Shown: positions 32,260 to 43,020, counted from the stretch's first letter. The stretch: DNA of 64,000 nucleotides from Ostrinia nubilalis (GCF_963855985.1 NC_087096.1:15314001-15378000); one strand, 5' to 3'. Numbers and translations: made by a program. The notes: generated by a model not told the origin, from the letters alone.

Positions 32260-33860
32260 TGAACTTACTTGACTTGAAGAATTAAGTAGGTCAGTAAAAT
32301 TACAACCCGTTGTAGTTGCCCGCAATACCGTAAGTATCGTAATATTTTTAGGATTCTGCGTCTGATTTAGAGGGTAGGTATTGTTGATAATACCGCAAAC
32401 CATCATATTATAAAAATCACACAGCTCCGCAGTATGGTAGTATGGGTAATTATTATTAAAAAAAATAATTAACTTCGAACATCTGATTTAGAAGTAGGTT
32501 ATTAATGCAAAGTTTTTAGTGCCGCAAACCCTTAGATATAGATAAATCATTACATTACGAACGTCTGATTTGGAGGCAAGTATATATTAATATCGCAAAC
32601 TGTCAGACAAAAATAACCACACAAATTAAATAACGTGACAACCCGTGTACGGTTGCCCGCAATATGGTAGTATGTGTAATGATAATATTGTATTAAGTAA
32701 ATATGATTTACTGTATTCGTCTGAATTAGAGGTAGGTAATAACTCAAACGTTAAAACGCAAATCGTCAGACAAAAACCACAACTAGCATAACGTGACAAC
32801 CTGGTATGGTTGCCCGCAATATGGTAGTATGTGTAATGATAATATTGTATTAAGTAAATAGAATTTACTGTATTCGTCTGAATTAGAGGTAGGTAATAAC
32901 TCAAACGTTAAAACGCAAATCGTCAGACAAAAACCACAACTAGCATAACGTGACAACCTGGTATGGTTGCCCGCAATATGGTAGTATGTGTAATGATAAT
33001 ATTATAATAAAAATAATTTACTGTATTCGTCTGAATTAGAGGTAGGAGTAGAACTCGAACGTTAAACCGCAAACCCTCAGACAAAAAACACAACTAGCAT
33101 AAGAAGACAACCCGGTATGGTTGCCCGCACCATGGTAGTATGTGTAATAATGGATAGAACTTACTGCATCTGTCTTCTTCTTCGTTTGGTTGAAGGCGAT
33201 GAACTTGCGTTTTTTCTAATTGTCTGAATTAGAGGTAGGAGTAGAACTCAAACGTTAAACCGCAAACCCTCAGACAAAAAACACAACTGGCATAAGGAGA
33301 CAACCCGGGATGGTAGTATGTGTAATGATGATCTTCTTCTTCTTCTTTTGGTTGAAGGCGATGAACTTGCGATTTTTCCAATTGTCTGAATTAGGGGTAG
33401 GAGTAGAACTCAAACGTTAAACCGCAAACCCTCAGACAAAAAACACAACTGGCATAAAGAGACAACCCGGGATGGTTGTTCGCATTATGGTAATGTGTAA
33501 TGATGATGTTCTTCTTCTTCTTCTTTTGGTTGAAGGCGATGAACTTGCGATTTTTCCCAATTGTCTGAATTAGGGGTAGGAGTAGAACTCAAACGTTAAA
33601 CCGCAAACCCTCAGACAAAAAACACAACTGGCATAAAGAGACAACCCGGGATGGTTGTTCGCATTATGGTAATGTGTAATGATGATGTTCTTCTTCTTCT
33701 TCTTTTGGTTGAAGGCGATGAACTTGCGATTTTTCCAATTGTCTGAATTAGGGGTAGGAGTAGAACTCAAACGTTAAACCGCAAACCCTCAGACAAAAAA
33801 CACAACTGGCATAAAGAGACAACCCGGGATGGTTGTTCGCATTATGGTAATGTGTAACGA
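32260..33860. repeat. Tandem array, about 155-180-bp unit, seven clear copies
   Basis: TCTGAATTAG(A/G)GGTAGG begins units at 32720, 32877, 33030, 33223, 33385, 33564 and 33742 (spacings 157, 153, 193, 162, 179 and 178 bp). Decayed units (GTCTGATTTAGAGG) precede them from about 32355. Each unit opens with GTCTGA and contains CGCAAACCCTCAGAC, so each carries a small inverted repeat. From about 33180 on, units gain a (CTT)n plus 'GGTTGAAGGCGATGAACTTG' insert. Later units are more alike than early ones, which suggests growth at the right side. Confidence 0.85.
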
Positions 33861-34060
33861 TGATCTTCTGTTGAACCGCTTGAACGACGTTCAGCACCCC
33901 ATATCTTCTGCTCCAATTTATTTATTTTCTTCAGCAAATGTTCCTTATCCTCATTTGACGTTTTTCGTTCGGCATTTTGACGACACAAAAACACTATTTT
34001 TAACACTGGGTACGTATTTAAGTAGAAGAAGTGCGAACTGGCAGAGCACTGAATCGTGAC

Positions 34061-34217
34061 TGACGACGGATACCAATGTCAAATAAGATGTAAAGTGAGA
34101 TACCCACAAAAAAAAAAAAAAAAAAAAATCCTCAACTAACAGTGCGTAAACTGGCATCACCGTACGTGATACTACATAGTTCTTATTTCTAATCTCGAGG
34201 ACAAAGCACGAGCATAA
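34061..34217 (-). repeat. Inverted copy of 28952-29112
   Basis: Read on the minus strand, it matches the start of the element at 28952 almost base for base, including the long T run and 'GATGCCAGTTTACGCACTGT'. Near the outer end it has GCTCGTGC...CTCGAG where the other has GCGAGGGC...GAAGAG. Confidence 0.75.
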
Positions 34218-35153
34218 TTGTATTCCAAAAGCCACTCTCAATTTCCCTGTAAGCTTGGAGCATTCTGTCCCTATGGGGCATAGCAGACTTGCTACTGTTA
34301 GTTCAACCCATAGCAATATTAGGACTGCAACAATGCTGAATTACTTTTAAACGATGGAGTTTCCAAATAGCAAAGCTTATGTCTTTCGCCACTGCTTTTG
34401 TAGTAGCTGAAAAGTGGCAAAATTTTCGATCTAAAAGGCCTGTCTGTCATGTCCCCGGGTTGATGTTTATTTCCCAAACCCACGGAATTTCTAATAGCAT
34501 CCACCATTACCATTTCAAGAGAATAATTATTTGAAAGCCAGCCGCGGATTCGTTCATCGGAATCCCAAGTTTTAATTAGAAAGCTCGAGCAAGTTAGATT
34601 ATACACCTTTCGCAGTTCAAGGTTTGAACCCTTTTTGAGACCCTGAAGGATCAATGGGATTGTGGATAAAGTTACTTTTTAGTTTGGTTTCGTTAACGAT
34701 AGGATTAAGACAATTTTGCAGCCACGAGTTTCAGGCCTGTGGGTGTTGTGATTGGTTTATGGAAGAGTTGTTTTAAATAATATCTTCTTTAAATTGTATA
34801 AAAGCGAAAGGTCACTGACTAACAGTGAGTCACATATTATTTTTCTCAAAACCAAGGGCGAAATATTTCATAACAATTTCAGGTTTTCCTTATGTTGTTT
34901 TACGTCATACACTCTGGTCCTTTAATTTATTTACTTTAATTAAACATTTTGTATGGATTCCATTATAAGGAATTCAATGAATTCCTTGAATAATATTGAA
35001 GACAATTAGAAGCCTTAAGGTTGACTGCAAAGTTTAACTAGGTTTTCTTTGAACGAATGAAGTCAATGAACACAATAATGAACAAATAAAATAATAAATA
35101 AGGCCTCACCCAATGACATACACACATAACACCTGTTCGATTTCCTACATCTG
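34218..35153. other. Non-coding; short repeat scrap near 34800-34835
   Basis: 'AAAAGCGAAAGGTCACTGAC' near 34800 is the mirrored end of the CCCGCGACTTCG family. A 111-codon minus-strand frame at 34319-34654 matches nothing I know and shows no gene context. Confidence 0.4.
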
Positions 35154-35155
35154 AG

Positions 35156-35473
35156 GTATATTCCATCTGTAAAGTCTTGACTATACGGCAACTCTTTGTT
35201 CTTGCGGTCGTCCTCCGTAAGCACTCCCAGCTTCAATTTGACCCTACTATTATGGCACTTCGTCGTCAATATCATGTCTGCATAATTGAACCACGTCGGA
35301 CTACACTAGCGAGTAGCCATTTTTATCATATAAGCTCCATGCTGTATAATAAACTAAATAAAAAAATAAATATTTACCCTCTGCCTTCCTACAAATGCAA
35401 ACTCAAATGTATCGAATTATTATGCTCTTTATCATACGAAGAAACCGAAACACTTATCAAGCAATCGTTCTAA
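35156..35473 (+). pseudogene. LINE ORF2 C-terminal fragment
   Basis: An open frame that starts directly after a TGA at 35153-35155 encodes about 105 residues typical of the extreme C-terminus of CR1/L2-like LINE ORF2 proteins: 'LTIRQLFVLAVVLRKH', a paired 'RRTTLASSHFYHISSMLYNK' stretch, and 'LSYEETETLIKQSF' before the stop. The reverse-transcriptase core is absent, so this is a 5'-truncated copy. The 3' UTR runs to about 35800 and ends in an ATT-rich tail. It may be the same broad group as the minus-strand LINE at 37057-41675, which also ends in ATT units, but the C-terminal residues differ. Confidence 0.7.
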
Positions 35474-35803
35474 TTTTCAGACCCACACACACACACACAC
35501 ATTCACTACACTCCACACTCACTACACTCTACACCCACTACACTAACACTCACTAAACTTCACTAGTTCCTAGTAGATTTTTAGTCTTTTTTTTGTAAAA
35601 AATTTATTTATTGTTAATTTTTTTGCTTTTTTCTTAATTTGGATGTACTTTATAAAATTATGTAAGTATTGTTTCTTAGAGGAGGGCGTTGATCCCTGCG
35701 ACACAGTTTTATACTTCTGCAGGGGTCATCGTTTTTTCATTGTATTATGTACCCTTGTACTACTATACGAAAATAAATAAATTATTATTATATTATTATT
35801 ATT
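35474..35803 (+). repeat. LINE 3' UTR with CA repeat and (ATT)n tail
   Basis: A (CA)n run lies at 35484-35502, followed by CACTACACT-type repeats, 'GAGGGCGTTGATCCCTGCGA', AATAAATAAA and then ATTATTATT at 35771-35803. It belongs to the truncated LINE whose ORF ends at 35473. Confidence 0.6.
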
Positions 35804-35881
35804 AAGTAATAGCAAATATAGATCAAAATCGGTCAGTCATTGTAAGTTTTTCTAAAACGTTAATTAAAAATTATATAAAAT

Positions 35882-36200
35882 AACTAGCGGCCGCCCGCGA
35901 CTTCTTAAGTGTGGCCTAAGCGGTTAAAACTATCCCCTTAGGGCTTAGGGGTTGAATTTTGCAAAATTCCCTCTTAGTGAGCACCTACGTTCTAAAAGGA
36001 GCTCCCATGCAAAATTTCAGACTCCTATTTGTAGATTCTGAGATTTCGTGATGAGTGAGTGTTTTTATAGATAAAACTAGCTGTGCCCGCGACTTCGTCC
36101 GCGTGGAATAATGACTTTGGGTAGGCACTCTTAATAATTTAGTCTAATTATTTTACAAATAGCTTTTGCCCGCGACTTCGTCCGCGGAGAAGTCGAAAAC
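35882..36200 (+). repeat. Cluster of three CCCGCGACTTCG-family repeat starts
   Basis: One nearly whole copy (35882-36070, 'TAGCGGCCGCCCGCGACTTC', related to 17930 and 52863) is followed by two truncated starts at about 36078 ('CTGTGCCCGCGACTTCGTCC') and 36164 ('TTTTGCCCGCGACTTCGTCC'). Confidence 0.6.
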
Positions 36201-37056
36201 GTTCTCATACGATTTTTAAATGTTTTTAACGTTATTATCTAAATGTTTGAATACTTATAAAATATAAAAATCTTAAAGGTTAAATAAACATGAAAATAAT
36301 TTTTTTTTATATTTTATGAATATGCAGCTCGGCCTTTGATCCGGTGAAAGTTACTCGGTGGTATTATCTTTTTACTACGAAATCGAAAACTACACCTACC
36401 GCAGTATTATTGGTAAACTTTTTTTATATTTTCCTACGGGTGCTAGAATCACCAATCTTCTAGCATGCCACTGGCCGTGGGAGAAGGAGCTTTTCCTCAA
36501 GACTACTCCCACGACCTCAAGGGCCTCCGCCAAAACTCTCGCGCGAAAATGAGTTTTTGTATATACAGCGCAAGCAGGTGCCCGCGGCATGACCGTCATG
36601 CATTACTATGCATTGTTAGGCGAGCGCACGCAGCGGGCACCAACTCCGAGGTTAAGTGGAGGCCCCTAGAGTATGATAGTCTGTAACATGACATGATTGT
36701 AAAAAAAATGCACTAATGAGTAGGTAATTAATATCAACTTTGAAGCAAATCACCACTAAAATAACTTTCTACCCCTTTTTAACATAGTAAGGGGGTGCAT
36801 TTCACTAAAATACGAAACACATCTTCCATTAATTCTGTTATAGAATGCTTATGCGAAATTTGAAGTAGATTGGACGAAGGAATCTCGTTATCCCATACAA
36901 ACTTTGCCACCCCTTTTTACCTCCTTAGGGGTAGAATTTTGGAAAATCCTTTCTTATCAGATGCTTACGTCTTACAAAGAACACACCGTCCAAGTTTCAG
37001 GTCTCTACGATCAGCGGTTTAGGCTGTGCATTGATCCATCAGTGGCGCGCGCAGTA
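36201..37056. other. Non-coding; partial repeat near 36830-37030
   Basis: 36895-37030 matches the body of the 17930 family ('TACCTCCTTAGGGGTAGAAT', 'CAAGTTTCAGGTCTCTACGA'). GGTGCCCGC near 36575 and GCGGGCACC near 36635 form a short inverted pair. No gene recognised. Confidence 0.45.
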
Positions 37057-37464
37057 CTTGATAATAATAATAATAATAATAATAAATACACTTTATTGCA
37101 CACCAAACAAATAACATAACAGAAGAAAAGGAACACACAAGGTACAATTAGGCGGTCTTATCGCTATGAAGCGATCTCTTCCAGACAACCTATGGTGAGG
37201 ACAGTTACTTGAAACAAATATGAAGGGGAAGGCGGTGTCGACACTAAAGAAATAAATTATAATAAAAGGCATACAATTTAAACCAAAATAATACATACAA
37301 ATAATACACAAAATATATTAATATATATATATATACATATATAAGTTTTAATATATACCTACATACACATACAATTCTTGATACGAACCAAAGATAGAAC
37401 TAGATAGCCAGCAGAAAATAGATGGGAATTTTAAGAAGCTTAAAGGAATACAGATGTAGGGAAA

Positions 37465-40419
37465 TTAAGGTAGCAACGTGAGGAAGTGAGACTTGAGTCT
37501 TTTCTTAAAAATAGGAAGTGACTCAGATTGCCGAATAGACATCGGCAAGGCGTTCCATAGACGGATAGCTTGAACAGTGAACGATCGCGTATAGGAATGT
37601 GAGGTGTGAGAAGGAAAATTAAGATGGAGTTTTTTTGACGACCGCATTTCGTGACCCAGGGCCGACTGCATAAATTGAAAACGCTCCTTCAAGTATGGTG
37701 GTGACTTTGGGTTGAAAAGGATAGAGAAAAGAAGGGATAGGATGTGAGAGTCACGCCGACGTCGGATCGGTAACCATTTTAGCTGGGCTCGGTACTCAGA
37801 AACATGGTCATACTTTCGCAGGCCGTAGATGATACGAATGCAAAAGTTCTGGAGGCGCTCGAGCTTAGCCAAATGGGTTTCGTTGAGGTCAGGGTAGCAA
37901 CAGTCGGCGTAGTCGAGAATAGGGAAGAGTAAAGCTTGAACAAGAGCAATTTTGGTGGGTATGGGTAAAAAGTTACGCAACCTATTTATTGACGCTGCAG
38001 CCGCAAACACCTTCCTGCTGACCTCCCCAATCTGGGTTGTCCATGTGAGAGCACTGTCGATGTGAATACCGAGGTTCTTCACGACTTTGCTAAAAGGTAT
38101 CTGGACACCGTCAAACATGATGGGTGGAAGGGCACTCCAGTTAATCTGAGAAATCGGCCTGGAACCACCCAACACGATAACCTGCGTTTTGGTGGGGTTG
38201 ACCTTAAGCCCATGAGCCCTGCTCCAGTCCAGGATTATTTCGAGATCACTGTTCACGACCTCTACAGCACTCGAAAGGTCTCCAAGGCCCCCCTGCGAAT
38301 AAATCTGGAGATCGTCTGCATACAAGTGAAAGGAGGATCTAAGGTTGATAGAAATGGTGTTAATGAAGACTGCGAATAGGAGAGGAGACAGCACACCACC
38401 TTGCGGCACACCGGCATTGATGTCACACCACGCTGAGAGACAGTCCCCCACGCGAATGCGTTGTCGGCGACCGTGCAGATAACTATGAAACCAGCCAAGA
38501 ACTGTCGGAGATATGTTAAGAGAACGGAGTATCCCGATTAGAATGTCAAAATCAACTGTATTAAAAGCATTGCTAAAATCTAGCAACGCTAGCACAGTAA
38601 GTTGCTTCGAGTCCATGCCGAGTCTAATGTCGTCCATGATTTTAACCAATGCAGTAGTCGTACTATGCCCAGGTCTGAAACCAGATTGGAAAGGGTTAAG
38701 GAGTTGGTTTCCGACCAAGAAAGTACTGAGCTGGTGATGAACGATTCGTTCCATTACTTTAGAGATAAAAGGAAGTATGGATATAGGACGATAGTCGGTG
38801 TAAGATGTAGGATTTGACTTTTTAGGGAGAGGAGTCACTTGAGCATCTTTCCATATTGCAGGAAAGATGCTTGTGGAGAGAGAATGGTTCAGGATGTGGG
38901 TAATAATGGGGGAAAGGATGTCAAGCAATGGAACGATCATGTTCCGGCTTATATTATCATTTCCGACGGCATTCGAAGCAATGGACAATACGTTCTTCTT
39001 AACATCACAATCAGATACTGGGCTAAAAGTAAAAGCTGAATAGTCTGGAGTTGGATGCATTGAAAGTTGATTCAGGGTTTTATTTCTAACTGTGTCATCA
39101 AGAGCACCGGTAGTTGTGAAGTGATTATTCAAAAGGTCGAAGTTAATGTCTTTGGGAGTAGAATCGTTACGTATTTTTCCAATTCCAATAGACTTTAAGA
39201 ATTTCCAGACTTTAGCTGGATCTCCATTTTCTACAGACTTGTGGATATGGCGTCTTTGAGCGTCTCTACACATAGTATTGCAGCGATTTCGCAGATTTTT
39301 ATATTTTTCGCGGTTAGTATCGGACGGGTCCAGTTTAAACCTTAATTTAGCAGCGTTTTTCTTGTTGCGTAAGGATTTTAATTCATCCGTTAACCAAGGT
39401 GCAGGAACATGTTTGATTCTGACAGGTCGAATAGGAGCGTGCTTATCGTACAATTCAAGTAGAATTTGGTTAAAAAGAGAGACCTTTTCGTTCACATCCT
39501 CGGTATCCTCAATTTTATGCCATTCAGCATTCACAGCATCGAGTTTAAGTGCATCCATGTCTATGCCACCAAAATTGCGCTGCAAGAGGAATTTAGTCTT
39601 AGGTTTTGGAGGACGGAGTTTGTATGAGAGGTACACAAGGTCGTGAAAAGAAAAGGCATCGGCACTGCACTGACCATGCTTGGCTACATGATCAAGAGAG
39701 GTGACAATCATTAGGTCAAGCAATGATGGGGCACAATTGGGAAAGAAGTGAGTAGCGTTAAGAGGGAGAATGTTCAGATTGCATGAGTCAATAATGGACC
39801 TGAGACGATGGGCGCGGGAGTCGGATTTGATGAGACACGTGTTAAAGTCTCCCATTAGTATGGTGTGAGAGTATAGAGGAGTCAGGTCTTCCAAGATTTT
39901 CTCAAAAGCAGAAAAATAGTCTACTCTTAAGGAAGGACTATAGAAGACACCGAGCAGAAATTTTGTATGGGACAAGTTTATTTCAAGGAAGAGGTGTTGT
40001 GCTAGTTCAGAAGAAGAGGAGGGAGGTGATGCGTCAATGATTGAGTAAGAGAGATGTGAACGAATATAAATGGCAATGCCGCCCCCAGTTCTGAGAGTAC
40101 GGTCGTTCCGGACTAGTTGGAAACCAGGAAGTGAGTAGGAAGTAGAAGGAAGATTTGGTTTAAGCCATGTCTCCGAGACAAGGACTGCGTGCAAATGTTT
40201 CGTATCAAAAGCAGCCAGCATATCAGGGTAGTGTGCTGGAATGCTTTGTGCATTAATGTGGACAACATTAAAATTTTTTGGCACATCCGAAAACGCAGTG
40301 TGGAGTACATCAGAGAGAGGCAGTAAAGTAGAGTGGAAGCTGTCATCATTCACTGAACAAGAGGAGAAGGAGTGAAAGTGATCAGATTGTTGGCTATCAT
40401 TCGCATCGATTGCATTCAT
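37465..40419 (-). CDS. LINE ORF2: AP-like endonuclease and reverse transcriptase (984 aa)
   Basis: The protein would nick target DNA and copy the element RNA in place. Endonuclease (about 50-270): N56 in 'VVHINAQSI', E83 in 'SETW', GDFN at 190-193, D235 in 'LLDLMIV', and 'SFHDLV' at 257-262 as the final His-Asp box. Reverse transcriptase (about 520-800): 'YRPISILPFISKVMERIV' near 543-560, motif A with D614 in 'LALLDFSNAFNTVD', motif B 'AGVPQGGVLSP' at 669-679, motif C YADD at 700-703. The C-terminus has 'HVSEYRAQLKWLPIRRRRDS', 'YTRSFTVQAIRLWNALPMSI' and 'FKKRLKSHF', a tail common in CR1/L2-like LINEs; no RNase H domain is seen. All key residues are present and the frame is uninterrupted. I chose the first ATG, though the coding start could be a little downstream. 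Clade is uncertain between CR1, L2 and Kiri types. Confidence 0.92.
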   Translation of the reverse strand: MNAIDANDSQQSDHFHSFSSCSVNDDSFHSTLLPLSDVLHTAFSDVPKNFNVVHINAQSIPAHYPDMLAAFDTKHLHAVLVSETWLKPNLPSTSYSLPGFQLVRNDRTLRTGGGIAIYIRSHLSYSIIDASPPSSSSELAQHLFLEINLSHTKFLLGVFYSPSLRVDYFSAFEKILEDLTPLYSHTILMGDFNTCLIKSDSRAHRLRSIIDSCNLNILPLNATHFFPNCAPSLLDLMIVTSLDHVAKHGQCSADAFSFHDLVYLSYKLRPPKPKTKFLLQRNFGGIDMDALKLDAVNAEWHKIEDTEDVNEKVSLFNQILLELYDKHAPIRPVRIKHVPAPWLTDELKSLRNKKNAAKLRFKLDPSDTNREKYKNLRNRCNTMCRDAQRRHIHKSVENGDPAKVWKFLKSIGIGKIRNDSTPKDINFDLLNNHFTTTGALDDTVRNKTLNQLSMHPTPDYSAFTFSPVSDCDVKKNVLSIASNAVGNDNISRNMIVPLLDILSPIITHILNHSLSTSIFPAIWKDAQVTPLPKKSNPTSYTDYRPISILPFISKVMERIVHHQLSTFLVGNQLLNPFQSGFRPGHSTTTALVKIMDDIRLGMDSKQLTVLALLDFSNAFNTVDFDILIGILRSLNISPTVLGWFHSYLHGRRQRIRVGDCLSAWCDINAGVPQGGVLSPLLFAVFINTISINLRSSFHLYADDLQIYSQGGLGDLSSAVEVVNSDLEIILDWSRAHGLKVNPTKTQVIVLGGSRPISQINWSALPPIMFDGVQIPFSKVVKNLGIHIDSALTWTTQIGEVSRKVFAAAASINRLRNFLPIPTKIALVQALLFPILDYADCCYPDLNETHLAKLERLQNFCIRIIYGLRKYDHVSEYRAQLKWLPIRRRRDSHILSLLFSILFNPKSPPYLKERFQFMQSALGHEMRSSKKLHLNFPSHTSHSYTRSFTVQAIRLWNALPMSIRQSESLPIFKKRLKSHFLTLLP

Positions 40420-40940
40420 ATTTGGTACAAAAATATAAAAATAAACAAATAAATAATTGAATTATAAGTAAAATTACACGTAAGGTTAAACCACAAGTTA
40501 GTGCTTGAGAATACACCAACCTGTACCTCAACCCACCAGCAGTCTGAAAGAGATGCCTTTAATGATGAATGAAGATGAAAGAGAAAAAGGAAAAAAGAAA
40601 AAAAAAAAAAAAACAATAAAATTAAATATTTTGACACATTGTGTGAATCGGAACGTTACATTGACAGTGACAATGACAAAAGCTGTCATACATGCGTCGT
40701 ACAAAAGACCGGTTTATATTTCAACCAGAAAAGTGACATTTTTATTTATTAGAAAGCAAAGAAGTGAGGTAAAACGTAAAGTAGAAAGCCGTTACAAGAT
40801 TAGTGAAAATCGTTAGTTACTCGAGATATTAATATGAGGGTAAAAAACGTACATAAAAGAAAACAACAGCGAAGTATGTGGACGATGAATCAAAACAAAC
40901 ATGCAAGCAAACCTAGGCAAGGGACATTATAATGATATGA
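40420..40940 (-). other. Spacer between LINE ORF1 and ORF2
   Basis: About 520 bp without a long frame. It contains an A-rich run on the plus strand near 40584-40612. How ORF2 would be translated is not shown by the sequence. Confidence 0.5.
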
Positions 40941-41675
40941 TTATTTCCTACGTTTGGTCCTGGCGTTGGCTGCATCCCGGGCCTGCGTCGCGCCGGCGAG
41001 CACCCCTGTGCTCGGGGCCTGGGGGGCTGTTGATGCGGACGCCGGGATAACCCTGTCCAACTCCCCCAGCGTCGTGATGCGGTGCTGTGCGCCATCCGCT
41101 GCCACGATGACAATGGTGCCGCTCCGGGTCCAACACTTTGAGATACCGACACGCTTCCGGGCCTCCATGAATGTATCGTGTCGCGACTTGGTCAGGAACT
41201 CTGAGATTGTGATCCCGGTGCCCTTCAGAGCTGTCTTGGCAAACCATACTCTGTCCCTGTCGGCCACATCCCGAAATCTGACCAGGATGGGCCTGGTCTT
41301 GTTCTTGGACACCTTGCCCATGCGACGGCAGCCACTCATGGCGTTGTTAGGTAGCGCAAGATGTAAGCGCTCACCGACAAGTTTTGCCACCAATGTTGAA
41401 GGCTCCTCACCTTGCGCCTCAGGAACCCCATGCAGAAACAAAATCTTGCGCCGACCACACATCTCCAATCTATCACACTCCCGCTGGATGAGGTCGGTCT
41501 GTTGCTGTAGATTGGATAGCGAGGCCAGAGTGAATTTCTTGAACGCCGCAAACTCCGCTGCCAAGGCTGCCACCGTGGTTGATGGAGTAGCCTGCTGCAG
41601 GCTCTTCTGGAAGTCTGCCATCTGAGTTGCAAATGAAGTTTGCATATCGACAATAGCCTGTTGCAGTGACTCCAT
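40941..41675 (-). CDS. LINE ORF1 protein (244 aa)
   Basis: It lies upstream of ORF2 on the same strand. Residues 1-75 are rich in Gln and heptad-like Leu ('SLQQAIVDMQTSF', 'LSNLQQQTDLIQRE'), which predicts a coiled coil. Residues 75-190 ('RRKILFLHGVPE', 'RPILVRFRDVADRDRVWFAK') look like an RNA-binding fold as in L1/CR1-type ORF1 proteins. The C-terminal 40 residues are Ala/Thr-rich and end in basic RTKRRK. No Cys-His knuckle is seen. The probable role is RNA binding and chaperoning in the retrotransposition particle. Frames of similar length on the opposite strand are shadows of this one. Confidence 0.75.
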   Translation of the reverse strand: MESLQQAIVDMQTSFATQMADFQKSLQQATPSTTVAALAAEFAAFKKFTLASLSNLQQQTDLIQRECDRLEMCGRRKILFLHGVPEAQGEEPSTLVAKLVGERLHLALPNNAMSGCRRMGKVSKNKTRPILVRFRDVADRDRVWFAKTALKGTGITISEFLTKSRHDTFMEARKRVGISKCWTRSGTIVIVAADGAQHRITTLGELDRVIPASASTAPQAPSTGVLAGATQARDAANARTKRRK

Positions 41676-42159
41676 AGTTAGTGTTGTTGTGTAGTGGTCT
41701 TGTGTACTCAGGAACTGAAGGATTTATCAATGTGGATTTGCTAGCAGGTATGTTCGGTCGTATCAACACATATAGACTGTATTACTTAATAAATAAACTA
41801 AAATATTAATTAGTTTTGAACAGAGCCAAATATTTACGTCTATTCGGTTTCGCGCCTACCCACGAATCTACTTGATCATTATTTTGCTGCGATGATATTT
41901 TAAAACTGCGATATCTCCTAAGATATTTATTGAAATCGAATGGTGTAAAGGCCAAGTATGTTTAAAATTAAATACTTGTGATGAATAACTTATTTATTTG
42001 GATAAGGATTAATATCATGTTTATGAAAAAACCTCCGCAAATAATGCATTAATATAAAACAGATTTCTTTTTGCATAAAAAGGGTTACTATGAGCCAACC
42101 TTAAAAGATAGACATAATAATATACTATCGCGGACTTTTTTTTAGAACTTTTAAAGGGG
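41676..42159. other. Probable LINE 5' UTR, then non-coding flank
   Basis: The 5' UTR of the minus-strand LINE should start within this stretch, but I cannot mark the junction. The rest is AT-rich. Confidence 0.4.
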
Positions 42160-42440
42160 AACAATCCTGTCATACATGATTTTTGCGAAACTTTAACCGT
42201 TTACGCAGCGTCAACTCTCAAAAGGAAAAAAATCACTGATTTGAAACATTCTTCATTGGTGCTCCGCTCCTATTGGTCTTAGCGTGATGATATATAGCCT
42301 AAAGCCTTCAGGAACTAACGGGCTATCCAACACAAAAAAAATTTTTCAAATCGGTCCAGTAGTTCCTGAGATTAGCGCGTTCAACCAACCAAACAAACAA
42401 ACAAACAAACAAACTCTTCAGCTTTATAATATTAGTATAG
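42160..42440 (+). repeat. Dispersed repeat ending TTTATAATATTAGTATAGAT
   Basis: Has 'CTCCTATTGGTCTTAGCGTG', 'GATATATAGCCTAAAGCCTT', 'CAGTAGTTCCTGAGATTAGC', a (CAAA)n run, and 'CAGCTTTATAATATTAGTAT'. Copies lie at 43613-43862 (inside the big palindrome) and 53394-53640. Probably an RTE-type LINE 3' end. Confidence 0.65.
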
Positions 42441-43020
42441 ATATAAAGATAATATAGATTTTACTTCATATTACTTTTTCATAAACCGTAGGTACTGTTA
42501 ATTTCCCAAGTTTTATGTCATCCAAAGTCCATGTTTGTGGTTGCCCCTCGTCTGCCGTTTAGTGTCAGTTTGCTTAGGGTGGCGCAATTAAAACTCGCTT
42601 GACGAGGGTGCCATCACTTTGATTGCGTTCGTTTTGATTTTCATTACACTAGTTACATACTACGTGGCTTGGAATGGGATTATTTGGATATTAAACGAGT
42701 TTTTTGAGAAATCAGTAACAAACTAAAGTTATGTAATTGTGAAATAGAAGCTGATTACGTTTATTGTTTTTCTGGCGACAACAATATTTGTCCCTTGCTG
42801 AACTTGTCATAATTAACCATAACTTTTGTAGTAAATTAGTCTCAAGCCACAATAAATCAAACAGCTGTCAAAATATAAAGCTCTCTCAAGTAACTGACAC
42901 GTGCTGCCGTTATAGTCGGGAATACAAACCACTCAGACATCGGATTTAAATAATTGTTGTTCTAAAAATGTACAGGATCAAAACTTATTAAAGTACTACG
43001 GCTACGTACTACTACTATTA
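42441..43020. other. Non-coding stretch
   Basis: No gene recognised. Confidence 0.5.

Larger units (their letters stand above)
29296..34215. mobile_element. Candidate 4.9-kb TIR DNA transposon
   Basis: A 44-bp perfect inverted repeat, beginning ATGCTCGTGCTTTGTCCTCG, lies at 29296-29339 and 34172-34215. AATT borders both ends (29292-29295 and 34216-34219), consistent with a 4-bp target-site duplication. The right terminal stretch continues inward with about 110 bp that match 29004-29112 of the adjoining element instead of the interior of the left end, so rearrangement or two nested family members must be considered. The interior holds AT-rich sequence, a LINE-like scrap, one candidate exon and a tandem array. 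I recognise no transposase. Confidence 0.5.
37057..41675 (-). mobile_element. Two-ORF LINE, minus strand, with (ATT)n tail
   Basis: Read on the minus strand: ORF1 (41675-40941), a spacer of about 520 bp, ORF2 with endonuclease and reverse transcriptase (40419-37465), and a 3' UTR of about 370 bp that includes 'GTGTGCAATAAAGTGTATTT' and ends in about nine ATT units (37057-37085). Both ORFs are open, so the copy is young and may be nearly full length. The 5' boundary beyond 41675 is not defined, and I found no convincing target-site duplication. A 3' tail of simple repeats instead of poly(A) fits CR1/L2/Kiri-type elements. Confidence 0.85.

Noticed and set aside
32720..33860. CRISPR-like repeat array
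   Set aside because: The whole unit including the spacers is repeated, the period is over 150 bp, and the sequence is eukaryotic.
33951..34316. 121-codon minus-strand ORF
   Set aside because: Its phenylalanine run comes from a poly-T tract and most of it lies in the repeated end shared with 28952-29112.
40954..41625. 223-codon plus-strand ORF
   Set aside because: It lies antisense to LINE ORF1, which has the expected features and position before ORF2.
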